Of a stretch of 64,000 nucleotides of DNA, positions 9,450 to 19,102 are shown piece by piece. The notes beneath the pieces are model-generated. The model was not told the DNA's origin. It did no database searches and saw only the letters and a program-made list of their open reading frames with translations. The DNA comes from Saprospiraceae bacterium (GTDB taxonomy: Bacteria; Bacteroidota; Bacteroidia; Chitinophagales; Saprospiraceae). How positions within the stretch are numbered: the stretch's first letter is position 1; each line of letters starts with the position of its first letter. A program made the position numbers and the translations under genes. The stretch is taken from the NCBI GenBank assembly GCA_019187365.1, contig JABARE010000020.1, positions 1-64,000 on the forward strand, in the 5' to 3' direction.

Positions 9450-12400
9450 ATGAGGCACTTAGAAAGGTTTGTTGACCTCGCAGCGCGCGTTATGCCGCTG
9501 CTTATGTTGGCGTGGGCGACTTCGTTGTGCGCTCAGACCAACTGCATTGAGGTGGTTTCCGGCGCTTGTGTAGGAGAATGCCATCCGGTCACCTACATTG
9601 GCGCCGGTTCCCCTACGGCGAGCTATCAGTGGAGCATCAGTTGCGGAACCATCACAAACCCCAACGAATACAACCCTCACATAGCCTGCTTTGACAAGTC
9701 GGGGATCTGCACCATAAAAGTCATCTGGCAGGAGCGTGGTCAGGCCCCCGATTCCTGCACCGTCGAAGTGGTCGTTTATCCCAAGCCGAAGGCCTCGCTG
9801 AACCTCGACCAACCGGTTATATGTAAAGGAACATGCACCAGGCTGAACGTAAAATTTACCGGGACCCCTCCATATACTTTTTTCCTCAAGGCAAACAACG
9901 ACATCACCCGCCACCTTTCGGATTTGGATACACTCTCCATAGAAGTATGCCCGGAAGATCACGTAAGCTACGAAATTACCGTTGTTACCGACGAGTTCTG
10001 CACCAACGACGCTCCAAATGCAAAAGCGCAATTGACAGTAGTGCCACCTTTTATAGCGGAAATTCGGAATGAGAACAACGTCTTGTGTGCGACTCCTGTA
10101 AATAAGAAGTACCGTTGGTTTCTGTGTGGAGGATCGCGAACCCTGTCTTCTGATAGCTGTTATGCACCGGACACCGACGGGTGCTACTGCGTCGAAGTAT
10201 ATGATGACCTTTGTTCCGACACAGTTTGCTTCGAATACATTTGCGACCTGAGCTGTGCTTTTTCCCTACCCCACGACATTTGCACGGGGGATTCTGTAAA
10301 CATCCGTTATCTGGGTAGCAGGAGCCCGGCATTGACCCTCACCTGGATCGTCGACGTCGACCAGTTCCCCGGCCTGCGCTTTTTTAATGTCGACTCGCTT
10401 GCGCTTTTATACACGCTGCCGGGTACCTATTCCGTTCGCCTGGTCGCCCGGGAGGGAAATTGCATCCGCCAGTGTGTGGATACGTTACGCGTCATTGGGA
10501 AACCGTGCACCTGCGACAGCTTCAACACCAACTCCATCAAGAACATCAGCAGCGGTCCGGGTGGCTGTTGCTACGAAGTGGGTGGTCACGTCGCCTCTCC
10601 GGGCTGCTTTCAGTCAGTAGAACTTCACCTCAGCTCAGGTACGTTTACCAACGTTGCCGCATTTCCCAACTGGTCGGTCTCTGCGCCGTCGCCACAGGTG
10701 CTGGTTTTTCAACCAGTTGGAGGTTTTATCATTCCTGGCAACTTCAATGCAGGAGCATTTTGCGTGACCGGGGCACAATTCTATACCATCGATGTGTATT
10801 ATCATTTTGGAAATGCGGGCGTTGCAGACAGTTGTTCATTCCGCTATGTATTCGATTGTCCCTGGCCTCCGGATCCCGTTCGTTGCGACTCCCTGTTTTC
10901 CTTTCTCGAACGCCAGCACACCATTCGGACCAAATGCTGCTACAATCTGCATGCTGACAACCCCTACCCGACCACCTTTCAGCAAATTCACATAAACCTC
11001 AACTCGGGCAATTTTGTAAACCCACAGGCTGACCAGCTCGGAGGCTTCAGCCTGTTGAATGCCGGGCCGCAATCCCTGACCGTAGTTCACAATTCGGGTT
11101 TTATTCCGGCAGGGGTTATCCTTCCTGCATGGTTTTGTCTCAGCGGAACCACCAATCCGGTTCAGCTTGATGTGTACTACGTTTATAGCGCTGCGGGTGT
11201 ATCGGATAGTTGCGGTTTTCGTTTCTTCTTCGATTGTCCGGACCTTTCCGACGCGGAATGCTGCGATTCGCTTTTTGTGATTTTCAAAGATGCTCCACCA
11301 CAGCCCTTTGCATGCTGCTGGGATTTTGAATTGGTATCCAATAAACCAAAGTGCTTCAGCAAATGCTGCATCAGTGCAAGCAGCGGAACATTCAGTAACA
11401 TCGTTGCCAACCCGGGATGGACTGCGTCGCAGACCCCAAATGGCATATGTTTTACTCCTGTTGGGCTTTTCATTCCCACGGGCCTGGTCGCCCCGGGTTC
11501 CTTTTGCCTGACCGGTGCTACCATTCCCGTCACGTTCGTAGTCGAATTTTACGACCTCAACGGAAAGCTGAACGACAGCTGCAAACAGCGGGGCGTGCGG
11601 GAGTGCTTCTCGGGTCCGCCGCCCTGTTCCTGTGATTCGCTTAAAGCAAGCGTAGTCGGAACGAGTTTTTTACCGGGGCAGTGCTGTTATGATCTAAACG
11701 CTACAATTCCTTCAACAAACTGCTTTCAAAAAGCCCAGGTGCTACTTAGCGCTGGCAACTTTGCCAACGCGATGGCGGGGCCTGGCTACACCCTTACGAC
11801 GAATGGTCCACAGGACATTTGTTTTACGCCGCTTTCCGGTTTCTTTCCACAGGGGAATGTGATGCCCGGCTCCTTTTGCGTTATGGGTGCAACCGTATAC
11901 ACGATCACCGTACACTTTTATTATTCGGCGGGGGGAGGGATCGATACCTGTACGTTTAGGTATTTTTTTGATTGCCCACCGCCACCACCTGTCTGCCGCT
12001 GCGACTCGCTTCAACATGCATTCACACCTTTGTCGTCAGCGCCGGGGGTCTGCTGCTACGCGCACAACGGGAGCGTCCCTTCCGCCAATTGCTTTACCCA
12101 CATTGACCTTCAACTAACGAATGGTAGTTTTGCAAATGTTCAGACTCACACAGGCTGGGTAGCCACACTCAACAACCCGCAAAGCATCAGCATCCATCAT
12201 GCTTCGGGATTTCTGCCTGCGGGCAACATTCACCCGGTCGACTTCTGTGTCGCGGGAGCAACGACCTATCAGATCAGCGCCACCTATTACATCAACAGTG
12301 GGGGCATGAAGGATACATGCATTTTTAAGAAAACCTTCGACTGCCCATTCTTGCCGGACACCCTTTGCCTCTCCCAGGCTTGTCCCGGGGGAATGAGAAG

Positions 12401-13667
12401 CTGGCAGAATCTGGCAACCGGTTTGTCGCAGGTTTACGATATGGTCGTATATCAATGCCGTCTGATCGTTGCCGGTCAGTTTACCCAGGTGGGCACTTTG
12501 CCGGTCAATAGCATAGCAGCTTGGGATGGCGCCAACTGGTATCCTCTTGCTCAGGGCGTTGTTGGAACCGTGTATGCACTTGCGGTGCACAACGGCTTGC
12601 TCTATGCCGGAGGCATGTTTCAAACGGCGGGAAGCCTCAGCAATGTAAACAACCTGGCCGCGTGGAACGGGTCTTCCTGGCTTCAGGTCGACAACGGCGT
12701 GACCGGTACGACCGGGGCATACGTCACTGCTTTGTTGAGCACTTCTTCGGGGCTGGTGGTTGGCGGTAATTTTCAAACGGCGGGTAGCACATCAAACCTA
12801 CCTTGCCAGAACATTGCATTGTGGAATGGGGCGGCGTTTGTCAATAACTACAACGCTACCTTCAACGGACCCATTTACACATTGGGAGAGTATGGTGGAC
12901 AGCTCGTGGCAGGGGGAACCTTTACGACGCCTTACCTCAACATTGCATCCTGGAATGGCAGCGCCTGGAATCCGCTTTCGGGGGGTATCACCTTGTTTTA
13001 CCAAATAAACTACAACGGGGTTGCAAGCCAGGTTGATTACGGGGGAGCGCTGATCGTGGGTGGCCATTACAAACATGCAGACAATGTCTCTACGACCCAA
13101 AACATAGCGCGCTGGAATGGCTCTGCATGGAGCGCAATGCCTGGTGGTGACATTCCTGACACGCTTGCCATCGTCAATGATTTTCTGCCTTTCGATAATA
13201 AGTTGTACGTCGGAGGAGAGTTTACCCAGGTGGGATTGGTTCCCGCACTGGGCGTCGCAGAGTGGACTGGCACAGGATGGAATACCACTGGGCACACACA
13301 TAAGTTAGTCAGAGCCCTTGCCGCCTATGATTCCTGCGGAACCTTTCCCTGCGATTTATACGCTGCGGGAGAAGGCTTCCTGAACCGGTGGATCTGCCAT
13401 AGTTCTACAAACGAATCAGCCAATACCATTCAGTTCCGCATTTACCCGAATCCGGCCGGAGACCACGTCGACGTGCACCTTTCTCGGGTACTACCAGAAG
13501 GGAGCACTTTGCACATTTCGGATTTGCAAGGCCGGGTCCGTCTCAAGCAAAAAATTCAGGGAGAATCCGTTCACCTCCAGGTTGAACATTTGTTAGCTGG
13601 TACCTACATCATTTCTGTGTGGGTTCCCGGAGGGAATCCTGCTTACGCGCGCTTCGTGCGCCATTAA
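9450..13667 (+). CDS. Large multi-repeat secreted protein with T9SS sorting domain
   Basis: This 1405-residue protein has an N-terminal signal peptide ending near SLCAQ. The first roughly 350 residues are cysteine-rich PKD/Ig-like sequence. Five tandem modules of about 115 residues follow, each opening with CDS, then CCY or CCW, and closing with FDCP or a variant (about residues 352-970). Then comes a region of WNGSxW / AGGxF repeats that looks like a beta-propeller (about 985-1315), and finally a type A T9SS C-terminal domain (IYPNPAGDHVDVHLS to the end). A surface or secreted role follows from the sorting domain. The five CDS...FDCP modules are not a domain I can name. No catalytic motif was seen. 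Confidence 0.9.
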   Translation: MRHLERFVDLAARVMPLLMLAWATSLCAQTNCIEVVSGACVGECHPVTYIGAGSPTASYQWSISCGTITNPNEYNPHIACFDKSGICTIKVIWQERGQAPDSCTVEVVVYPKPKASLNLDQPVICKGTCTRLNVKFTGTPPYTFFLKANNDITRHLSDLDTLSIEVCPEDHVSYEITVVTDEFCTNDAPNAKAQLTVVPPFIAEIRNENNVLCATPVNKKYRWFLCGGSRTLSSDSCYAPDTDGCYCVEVYDDLCSDTVCFEYICDLSCAFSLPHDICTGDSVNIRYLGSRSPALTLTWIVDVDQFPGLRFFNVDSLALLYTLPGTYSVRLVAREGNCIRQCVDTLRVIGKPCTCDSFNTNSIKNISSGPGGCCYEVGGHVASPGCFQSVELHLSSGTFTNVAAFPNWSVSAPSPQVLVFQPVGGFIIPGNFNAGAFCVTGAQFYTIDVYYHFGNAGVADSCSFRYVFDCPWPPDPVRCDSLFSFLERQHTIRTKCCYNLHADNPYPTTFQQIHINLNSGNFVNPQADQLGGFSLLNAGPQSLTVVHNSGFIPAGVILPAWFCLSGTTNPVQLDVYYVYSAAGVSDSCGFRFFFDCPDLSDAECCDSLFVIFKDAPPQPFACCWDFELVSNKPKCFSKCCISASSGTFSNIVANPGWTASQTPNGICFTPVGLFIPTGLVAPGSFCLTGATIPVTFVVEFYDLNGKLNDSCKQRGVRECFSGPPPCSCDSLKASVVGTSFLPGQCCYDLNATIPSTNCFQKAQVLLSAGNFANAMAGPGYTLTTNGPQDICFTPLSGFFPQGNVMPGSFCVMGATVYTITVHFYYSAGGGIDTCTFRYFFDCPPPPPVCRCDSLQHAFTPLSSAPGVCCYAHNGSVPSANCFTHIDLQLTNGSFANVQTHTGWVATLNNPQSISIHHASGFLPAGNIHPVDFCVAGATTYQISATYYINSGGMKDTCIFKKTFDCPFLPDTLCLSQACPGGMRSWQNLATGLSQVYDMVVYQCRLIVAGQFTQVGTLPVNSIAAWDGANWYPLAQGVVGTVYALAVHNGLLYAGGMFQTAGSLSNVNNLAAWNGSSWLQVDNGVTGTTGAYVTALLSTSSGLVVGGNFQTAGSTSNLPCQNIALWNGAAFVNNYNATFNGPIYTLGEYGGQLVAGGTFTTPYLNIASWNGSAWNPLSGGITLFYQINYNGVASQVDYGGALIVGGHYKHADNVSTTQNIARWNGSAWSAMPGGDIPDTLAIVNDFLPFDNKLYVGGEFTQVGLVPALGVAEWTGTGWNTTGHTHKLVRALAAYDSCGTFPCDLYAAGEGFLNRWICHSSTNESANTIQFRIYPNPAGDHVDVHLSRVLPEGSTLHISDLQGRVRLKQKIQGESVHLQVEHLLAGTYIISVWVPGGNPAYARFVRH

Positions 13668-13701
13668 ACGGGTTGGGACAAAGGCTCAGAACGACAGGTT
13701 G

Positions 13702-13735
13702 CTCAGCTTTAAGCCTGAGTTTCTTTGTTTTTTTT
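13702..13735 (+). terminator. Possible terminator
   Basis: A bulged stem (ctcagctt / aagcctgag) is followed by ttctttgtttttttt. The stem is short, but its place about 35 bp after the stop of the large T9SS protein fits a terminator. Confidence 0.45.
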
Positions 13736-13878
13736 AATTGAGGAGTAACAAATAGCAAGAGCACAGAAGGGTATGCCCGGCTTGTGCTTTGCCACTGCGT
13801 TAAAAAGCGAAAGCAGAATGCAAACCACGCACTCATGGAAAGGCCGTTATTTCAGGCCTCACATCCGGTGTTGCAGCG

Positions 13879-15168
13879 TTAGCGCTTTTTTCCGAACAAC
13901 TGGTCGTTCAGGGCCCCGAAGTCGACTTCTGTCCAGCCTGCTTCAATTTTTCCTTTGCCATTGAAGAGGTACTCAGCCATAAATCCGATGGTTGCCCTGC
14001 GATTTGTTGCCGGTTTGCCCATGTAAGGGCCGCTTTGGGTTCCGCTAACCGTTCCGCGGACATGGGCGCGGTTTCCGCAGACCGTCACAGCATCAATGGT
14101 GCGCTGAATGTCGGGAAACGACTTTTTGAAATTTTTCAGTCGCGTTTTCAGCTCGTCCATGCTGTGTTCGGCGCCGTTGTAATTGCTCTTCCCGTATTCA
14201 TCCCAGTAGCTGACCACCTTGTCAACGTCGCCGGCATCTGAGGCTGCAAACATTTCGCGCAGGAGGTTTTCGAGAACTTGTGAGTACCCTTCGTACAACT
14301 GCGTATTGAACGATTGCCCGTCGAACATGATCCACCGGTTGGAAATCTTGTATTTCGCATCGAGTTCGTCGAGCACGAGGAACGGAAATTCCACCTTGCG
14401 GTTTGTAGCCAGATTTTCGCTGTAGGGACCAGAGTTGGTCCCCCGGAAAACACCGGTCGTCATGACGTGGGTGCCTGTGTATTCCATGCGCGTGATCTCG
14501 TGCTTCATGTCTGGGAAGCCCAGCCGCAGGATGGAGGAATTGCTCTGAAATACCGCCAGATCGGATTCTCCGGAGAGCAGGGGAGATGTCACTTTGAAGT
14601 TGGGGGCACAGAATTCTGAAAATCGGTCTGTCTCGCCGGCGTCAATGGCGGCAAAGAAACCGGTTATCGTTTGCTTGGCACGCCCGGTGCGGTTTTCTCC
14701 CTCTCCCACCATTTGCATGTCGAAAACCCTGGGATCAAAACTCATCGAAATTGTGGAAAGTTTTCCCTTTTGATTGAAGAGGAGGACAGCACTAAATGGC
14801 AGGGCGATGGCCTTGTTGGTGGGGAGCTGCCCCATGTAGTTGCCGTTGTTGGTGCCTTTTAGTAGCCCTTTGAGTGCAACTTTGTCCTTTTCGGAGATCT
14901 CAGCCTGGAATTCGTGTTTCATATCCGGGAAAGCCGCTTTGAGCGATTCCATCATAGCCTTCCAGCCGGCCTTGTCCAGAGGATTGACGTCAAAAGAGAT
15001 GTTCCCTGAAAAGTCTTCGGCCAGCAATTTATTCAGGTGGTGTGTCTTCCCCTGGTCCACCCAGGTAAAGTAAGTCTTGGCCGTTTGAAGCGTTTTCTTG
15101 TCCTGCGACATCAGTTCGTTTGCCAGCAGGAGCCCTGCGGCCAGCATACATGCGATCAGTTTTTTCAT
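13879..15168 (-). CDS. Exported protein with three tandem SnoaL/NTF2-like domains
   Basis: The start at 15168 (MKKLIACMLAAGLLLANELMSQ) gives a clean signal peptide; an upstream in-frame codon at 15225 adds residues that do not look coding. The mature 429-residue protein is three consecutive SnoaL-like units (about residues 25-160, 170-295, 305-425). Each has a helical start (ANKYF/FFAAIDAGE/MFAASDAGD-type), an FPDM or FPDI motif, and a G(T/S)xxGPYMGxxATNR-type strand pair. SnoaL-like folds include ester cyclases and binding proteins, but a signal peptide and three fused copies are unusual. The gene stands alone, convergent with the T9SS gene and divergent from the SET gene. Substrate and activity cannot be told from sequence. 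Confidence 0.85.
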   Translation of the reverse strand: MKKLIACMLAAGLLLANELMSQDKKTLQTAKTYFTWVDQGKTHHLNKLLAEDFSGNISFDVNPLDKAGWKAMMESLKAAFPDMKHEFQAEISEKDKVALKGLLKGTNNGNYMGQLPTNKAIALPFSAVLLFNQKGKLSTISMSFDPRVFDMQMVGEGENRTGRAKQTITGFFAAIDAGETDRFSEFCAPNFKVTSPLLSGESDLAVFQSNSSILRLGFPDMKHEITRMEYTGTHVMTTGVFRGTNSGPYSENLATNRKVEFPFLVLDELDAKYKISNRWIMFDGQSFNTQLYEGYSQVLENLLREMFAASDAGDVDKVVSYWDEYGKSNYNGAEHSMDELKTRLKNFKKSFPDIQRTIDAVTVCGNRAHVRGTVSGTQSGPYMGKPATNRRATIGFMAEYLFNGKGKIEAGWTEVDFGALNDQLFGKKR

Positions 15169-15410
15169 AAACACGAGGGTTAGTGAGTTAATGCGGAATC
15201 GTTGAGGCCCTTGCACGCATCCCACCCAGCCGGAAAGGGCTGGAAATTTTTACGGATTGTGCCGGGGCCATCGAAACAAATGTACAAAATTTTAATTCGC
15301 AGAATATTATTTCAACGTTGGGGCACCCACAGTACATGACACCCGGGAAAGAGGGCATTGATCGGGGATGGGCAATGGCTTTTCGGCTTATTTTTGGCGC
15401 TGTTTACGCG

Positions 15411-15830
15411 ATGATGAAGAAGGAAGCAACGGCCCTCCTGAACGAGCTTGCCGCCAACCATTGGGTGGGGCTGAAGCCATCCCCACTGCACGGCGTGGGC
15501 GTATTTGCCCTGCGGGATATCCCCTGTGGTTGTGCGGACTTGTTTTCTAGAGACCCCGGTGAATGGGTTCACCTGGGCTATGCCGACGTAGAAGCCCTGC
15601 CGGTTCATGCCCGCAAACTCGTCGAAGCCTACTGCCTGTTCGACGGAGAAGGCTATTTTGTTCCTGCCAGGGGCTTTAAGGAGATGGACCTGTCGCTTTT
15701 TCTCAACCACAGCGAGACTCCCAACGTCGGTTCATTGGACGAAGGAGCTGTTTTCATTGCGCTCCGCGACATTGCGGAGGGAGAGGAACTTCTCCTCGAC
15801 TACGGCAGCATCGTCGATTCGATGGAATGA
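15411..15830 (+). CDS. SET domain-containing protein
   Basis: The reading frame is open upstream, but the paired ATGs at 15411 and 15414 give a compact 139-residue SET domain. Visible motifs are SPLHGVGVFALRDI (N-terminal SET motif), NHSETPNV (SAM-binding and pseudo-knot Asn-His) and AEGEELLLDYG (catalytic Tyr). By family, SET domains transfer methyl groups from S-adenosylmethionine to protein lysines; small bacterial SET proteins of this kind have mostly unknown targets. It is cytosolic, with no pre-SET or post-SET zinc module. It is divergent from the triple SnoaL gene, with about 240 bp between the two starts. Confidence 0.85.
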   Translation: MMKKEATALLNELAANHWVGLKPSPLHGVGVFALRDIPCGCADLFSRDPGEWVHLGYADVEALPVHARKLVEAYCLFDGEGYFVPARGFKEMDLSLFLNHSETPNVGSLDEGAVFIALRDIAEGEELLLDYGSIVDSME

Positions 15831-15951
15831 CTATAAATGGGTGGTTGAGCCCTCTCAAGAATAATGCATGGCAGTTGGTGAAATCATGGAATGAACAAAA
15901 TACCTTTGGCACCGATCATAAAAATTGTTTTACTAATCCAATTAAGCATTT

Positions 15952-16647
15952 ATGAAAAGCAAATGGTTTTTTCCCTCTCTCTCTCTTCCGCTGGTTCTGC
16001 TGGTATTGTCATCCTGTAGTTCCTCCAGGGACATTTCCTGCCCGAGTTTTAAACACAAGCGCAGTGAATCGATCAGCGTTGATTATTCCCGTGCAAAAAA
16101 ACACTCCGCGCGCAAGGTCTCTGAACCACGCTCTGCGGAACAGCGCCAGGCCGCTGTAGAGAATTTTTACCACGAGGAATTCGCTGTGACCGGAGTACCC
16201 TCTCTGGAGCCCAGCCTCACCGGCACTTTGGCATCGGTAGGAGAACTCCCTTTGCCCGTTTATGAAAGGCCAACGGCTCCCGCAATGCCGGCAAAGCCCG
16301 TCGTGGAGAAGAAAAAGCAAGGCTTGGGCGACAAGGTGAAAAGCTACATTGCTAAAAAGGCCATTGAAAGGGAGTTGCGAAAGATTGAGCAGAAACAGGA
16401 GATCTCCTCTTCTGACGACGACGACGCAGCACCCTCCTCGGGCGGCAAGAGCCAGCTCGTGGCCCTGCTCCTGGTCATCTTTGTCGGAGGTCTGGGCATT
16501 CACCGCTTTTACCTGGGCTATACTACGATTGGTATCATCCAGTTGCTGACGCTCGGGGGCTGTGGCATCTGGGCGCTCATCGACCTGATCCGAATCGTTA
16601 CCGGCGACCTCAAGCCGAAAAACGGAAACTATACAGAGACCCTTTAA
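15952..16647 (+). CDS. TM2-domain lipoprotein
   Basis: The 231-residue protein starts with a lipoprotein signal (hydrophobic stretch, then LSSC at about residue 22). A charged, low-complexity linker of about 130 residues follows (with a run of Asp and Ser near residue 155), then a C-terminal TM2 domain of two membrane segments around the GGLGIHRFYLGY turn and the GIWALIDL motif. A lipidated N-terminus in front of a TM2 pair is an arrangement I associate with Bacteroidota. Function is unknown. The next gene, a DUF2752 protein, starts 10 bp downstream and is probably cotranscribed. Confidence 0.87.
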   Translation: MKSKWFFPSLSLPLVLLVLSSCSSSRDISCPSFKHKRSESISVDYSRAKKHSARKVSEPRSAEQRQAAVENFYHEEFAVTGVPSLEPSLTGTLASVGELPLPVYERPTAPAMPAKPVVEKKKQGLGDKVKSYIAKKAIERELRKIEQKQEISSSDDDDAAPSSGGKSQLVALLLVIFVGGLGIHRFYLGYTTIGIIQLLTLGGCGIWALIDLIRIVTGDLKPKNGNYTETL

Positions 16648-16657
16648 GCATTCATCC

Positions 16658-16963
16658 ATGTCTGGCCTGCGAAATGCATGGCGCAAGACAAAACTGGCAG
16701 GTGCGAGTGTGCTGGCCCTGGCGCTGCTGCTCATGCCTGCCGGTTTTTTTGACGATGGCCGGTCGCTTTGCCTGTTTACCGCACTTTCCGGCTACCGCTG
16801 CTACGCCTGCGGTATGACCCGCGCCCTGATGCATCTCATCCACCTTGACTTTGCAATTGCCTGGCAATACAACCCCCTTTCCTTCGTCGTCCTTCCCCTG
16901 CTGCTGTTTGTTACAGGAACTTGGTATGTAAGAGAAATTCGCTGGCTAATTGGCCGTAAGTAG
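16658..16963 (+). CDS. DUF2752 membrane protein
   Basis: The 101-residue protein has two hydrophobic segments flanking the DUF2752 signature CYACGMTRALMHL followed by AWQYNPLS. The two cysteines of CxxC and the NP motif are present. The function of DUF2752 is unknown. It starts 10 bp after the TM2 lipoprotein gene, a pairing I recall from other Bacteroidota. Confidence 0.85.
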   Translation: MSGLRNAWRKTKLAGASVLALALLLMPAGFFDDGRSLCLFTALSGYRCYACGMTRALMHLIHLDFAIAWQYNPLSFVVLPLLLFVTGTWYVREIRWLIGRK

Positions 16964-17046
16964 ATCTTGGGTGCCGGCAGTGATCTGAATCATGATGCTT
17001 CTCCGCCACAATCCATACCTGGAATGTTGTGGCGTACCTTTGGAAC

Positions 17047-18108
17047 ATGAACCTGGTCGACAACGCCTTACTCGCACTGGCTTCCATCATGTGGATGGGT
17101 ATGTTACTCATTCTTTTTGGGAAGCAGGAGAACGTCCCGGGTGCCGATGCCCTGGCAGGAGCAGTGTGGAGCATGGTCCATCTCTTTCTTGGATTTCTGC
17201 TATTTATGGGAGCGTTCGTGGCCTGGGTCTATTTCCGGGGCGGTTTTAATTGGGTCACCCCTCCGGCGGGACCGCGCTGGGCCTGGGTTATCGCAGGGTA
17301 CGCTCTGGTTATTTTTGCCTCAGCCATGGCGGCACTTTACAAACTGAGTGGGTCGGCAGGAACCGCAATGTCAGGACGCATTGTGGAGATCGCTGCCTGG
17401 CTTTTGCCGGCCTTGGCCCTATTTGGCGGGCTGCTGATGGTAAACGGGTACTGGCTCGGTACTTCTCTGGAATCGTTTGGGAGGCTCCTTTTGCGGGTGG
17501 CATTTTGGTCATCCCTCGCAGGCTCCGGGATAGCGTTCACAACCTGGGTGCGCGACAGCGTAACGGCTGCAAAAACAGAGCTTGAGGCCATTGGCGAGCG
17601 GGATGCAGCACGACAGCAAGGAGAGTTTACGTGGATAGATTGCCTCGATCAGGGGTTACAATTCCCTTCCCGGCAGCAATTTACAAATTGCCGGATGGAC
17701 CCTCCGGTCCGCGAACGCCCGATGGCGCGCAGCCACGCCATAGCAGAATGGCTGAATGCACCGGCAGACGCCCTGGCGGGAGACGCTGCACCTGAGACTT
17801 CCGTTTTCCCCGCCACCAACGATGTTCCAAACGAACAAACGTTCGTTAGCCTCATTTTCAAGGGATTGCATCGCAAGGCTGAACCCATTGCGAAACCGCT
17901 GGATGGGATGAGCAATCCTGCCGTGCAGAGTTCTAAATCGTTTGGCCGGGAGACTGAGCGCATTCTGTGGACTCCCGACCGCCAAGGGGCCTCCGCCACG
18001 ATCCATGGGGAATCATTGCGGCGGGGGCTTGTGGGCTTCCGTGCGCACGGAACGGGTCGCCCCTGCGATGCGGTAGAAAGGATTGACCAAAGGCTGGTCG
18101 GTCTCTGA
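17047..18108 (+). CDS. Hypothetical five-TM membrane protein with long cytoplasmic tail
   Basis: I do not recognise the family. The ATG at 17047 (MNLVDNALLALAS) is the first in frame; a GTG at 17029 is an alternative. The first 170 or so residues form five hydrophobic segments (around residues 4-24, 38-62, 75-97, 115-140, 150-172). The remaining 180 residues are hydrophilic and proline- and arginine-rich with no clear domain, so they may be a poorly conserved tail, or the result of a frameshift or readthrough. The tail contains one copy of the recurring palindrome at 17830. There is no obvious operon partner; the CDF transporter gene follows after 75 bp. Confidence 0.55.
   Translation: MNLVDNALLALASIMWMGMLLILFGKQENVPGADALAGAVWSMVHLFLGFLLFMGAFVAWVYFRGGFNWVTPPAGPRWAWVIAGYALVIFASAMAALYKLSGSAGTAMSGRIVEIAAWLLPALALFGGLLMVNGYWLGTSLESFGRLLLRVAFWSSLAGSGIAFTTWVRDSVTAAKTELEAIGERDAARQQGEFTWIDCLDQGLQFPSRQQFTNCRMDPPVRERPMARSHAIAEWLNAPADALAGDAAPETSVFPATNDVPNEQTFVSLIFKGLHRKAEPIAKPLDGMSNPAVQSSKSFGRETERILWTPDRQGASATIHGESLRRGLVGFRAHGTGRPCDAVERIDQRLVGL
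17830..17849. repeat. Recurring palindrome, variant with 4-nt spacer
   Basis: aacgaac-aaac-gttcgttag: the two half-sites of the recurring palindrome are separated by aaac. It lies inside the tail of the orphan membrane protein (read as NEQTFVS). Confidence 0.5.
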
Positions 18109-18183
18109 AGGGCCCGTGCCGGGTCAAACAGACAAGCGACAAATCAACAGAAGACGGCGAAAAGGATGTAATTTCCTGCAGCG

Positions 18184-19053
18184 ATGGACAGAGAACATTT
18201 GGCAATGAAAACAGCATGGATGAGCATGGCGGGAAACGCCCTGCTGGCTGTAATCAAATGGTTTGCGGGGTATTTCGGCAATTCGTTTGCTCTCATTGCA
18301 GATGCGATCGAGTCGACGACCGACATTTTCTCTTCTTTGCTGGTTGTGCTGGGGTTTGCCTATGCCAAGCGGCCTGCCGATCTGAATCATCCATACGGAC
18401 ACGGACGTGCAGAGACGCTGGTCACTTTTCTCGTCGTTGGGTTTCTGGTAGCCTCCGCTACCATCATTGCCTACCAGTCCATCATCAACATTGGGCGCCC
18501 ACACACCCTTCCTGAACCATACACCCTCGCAATCCTTGGTGCCATCATCTTCTGGAAGGAATTGTCATATCGCTGGGTACTTCGGTCCAGCCGCAAAACG
18601 AAGAGCAGCGCACTGAAAGCCGACGCGTGGCATCACCGCAGCGACGCCATCACTTCGCTGGCGGCATTCGCCGGCATTTCTCTGGCCATCATCATGGGAG
18701 AAGGGTGGGAATCCGCCGACGACTGGGCCGCACTCCTTGCTTCTTTCGTGATTGTTTATAACGCGTACCGCATTTTCAGACCGGCCCTGGGCGAGATCAT
18801 GGACGAACACTCGTTCGAAGATCTCGTGGAAGAGATCCGCATAGCGTCCAGGGGTGTTGAAGGGGTACGCGATACGGAAAAGTGTTTTATCCGCAAGGCT
18901 GGAATGAAATTTCACGTGGACCTGCATGTGCACGTGGACGGAGAAGTGTCTGTGCGCCGGGGACACGAAATCGCACACGCTCTGAAAGACCACCTTCACC
19001 AGTCCATCCAGGAACTCGGACACATATCCATTCACGTAGAACCCTACGGTTAG
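18184..19053 (+). CDS. Cation diffusion facilitator (CDF) metal transporter
   Basis: The 289-residue protein fits the CDF/ZnT family, which exports divalent metals (Zn, Fe, Mn, Co or Cd) from the cytoplasm by proton antiport. Visible marks are ADAIESTTD in the second membrane helix, HPYGHGRAE after the third, and HHRSDA in the fifth; Asp and His-x3-Asp make up the transport metal site. A soluble C-terminal domain (from about residue 205) holds the HVDLHVHVDGEVSVRRGHEIA ferredoxin-like dimerisation region. The first site has ADAIE where Zn transporters usually show HSLxD or DAxxD, so metal choice is uncertain. No regulator is nearby. Confidence 0.92.
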   Translation: MDREHLAMKTAWMSMAGNALLAVIKWFAGYFGNSFALIADAIESTTDIFSSLLVVLGFAYAKRPADLNHPYGHGRAETLVTFLVVGFLVASATIIAYQSIINIGRPHTLPEPYTLAILGAIIFWKELSYRWVLRSSRKTKSSALKADAWHHRSDAITSLAAFAGISLAIIMGEGWESADDWAALLASFVIVYNAYRIFRPALGEIMDEHSFEDLVEEIRIASRGVEGVRDTEKCFIRKAGMKFHVDLHVHVDGEVSVRRGHEIAHALKDHLHQSIQELGHISIHVEPYG

Positions 19054-19102
19054 TGTAGGTGCTGAGCAATATTTGCAGCCAGTAGGTCCAGTTACCCGAG
19101 CA

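Noticed and set aside
12114..12776. 220-codon minus-strand frame within the second T9SS gene
   Set aside because: It lies fully antisense to a well-supported coding sequence with a signal peptide and sorting domain.
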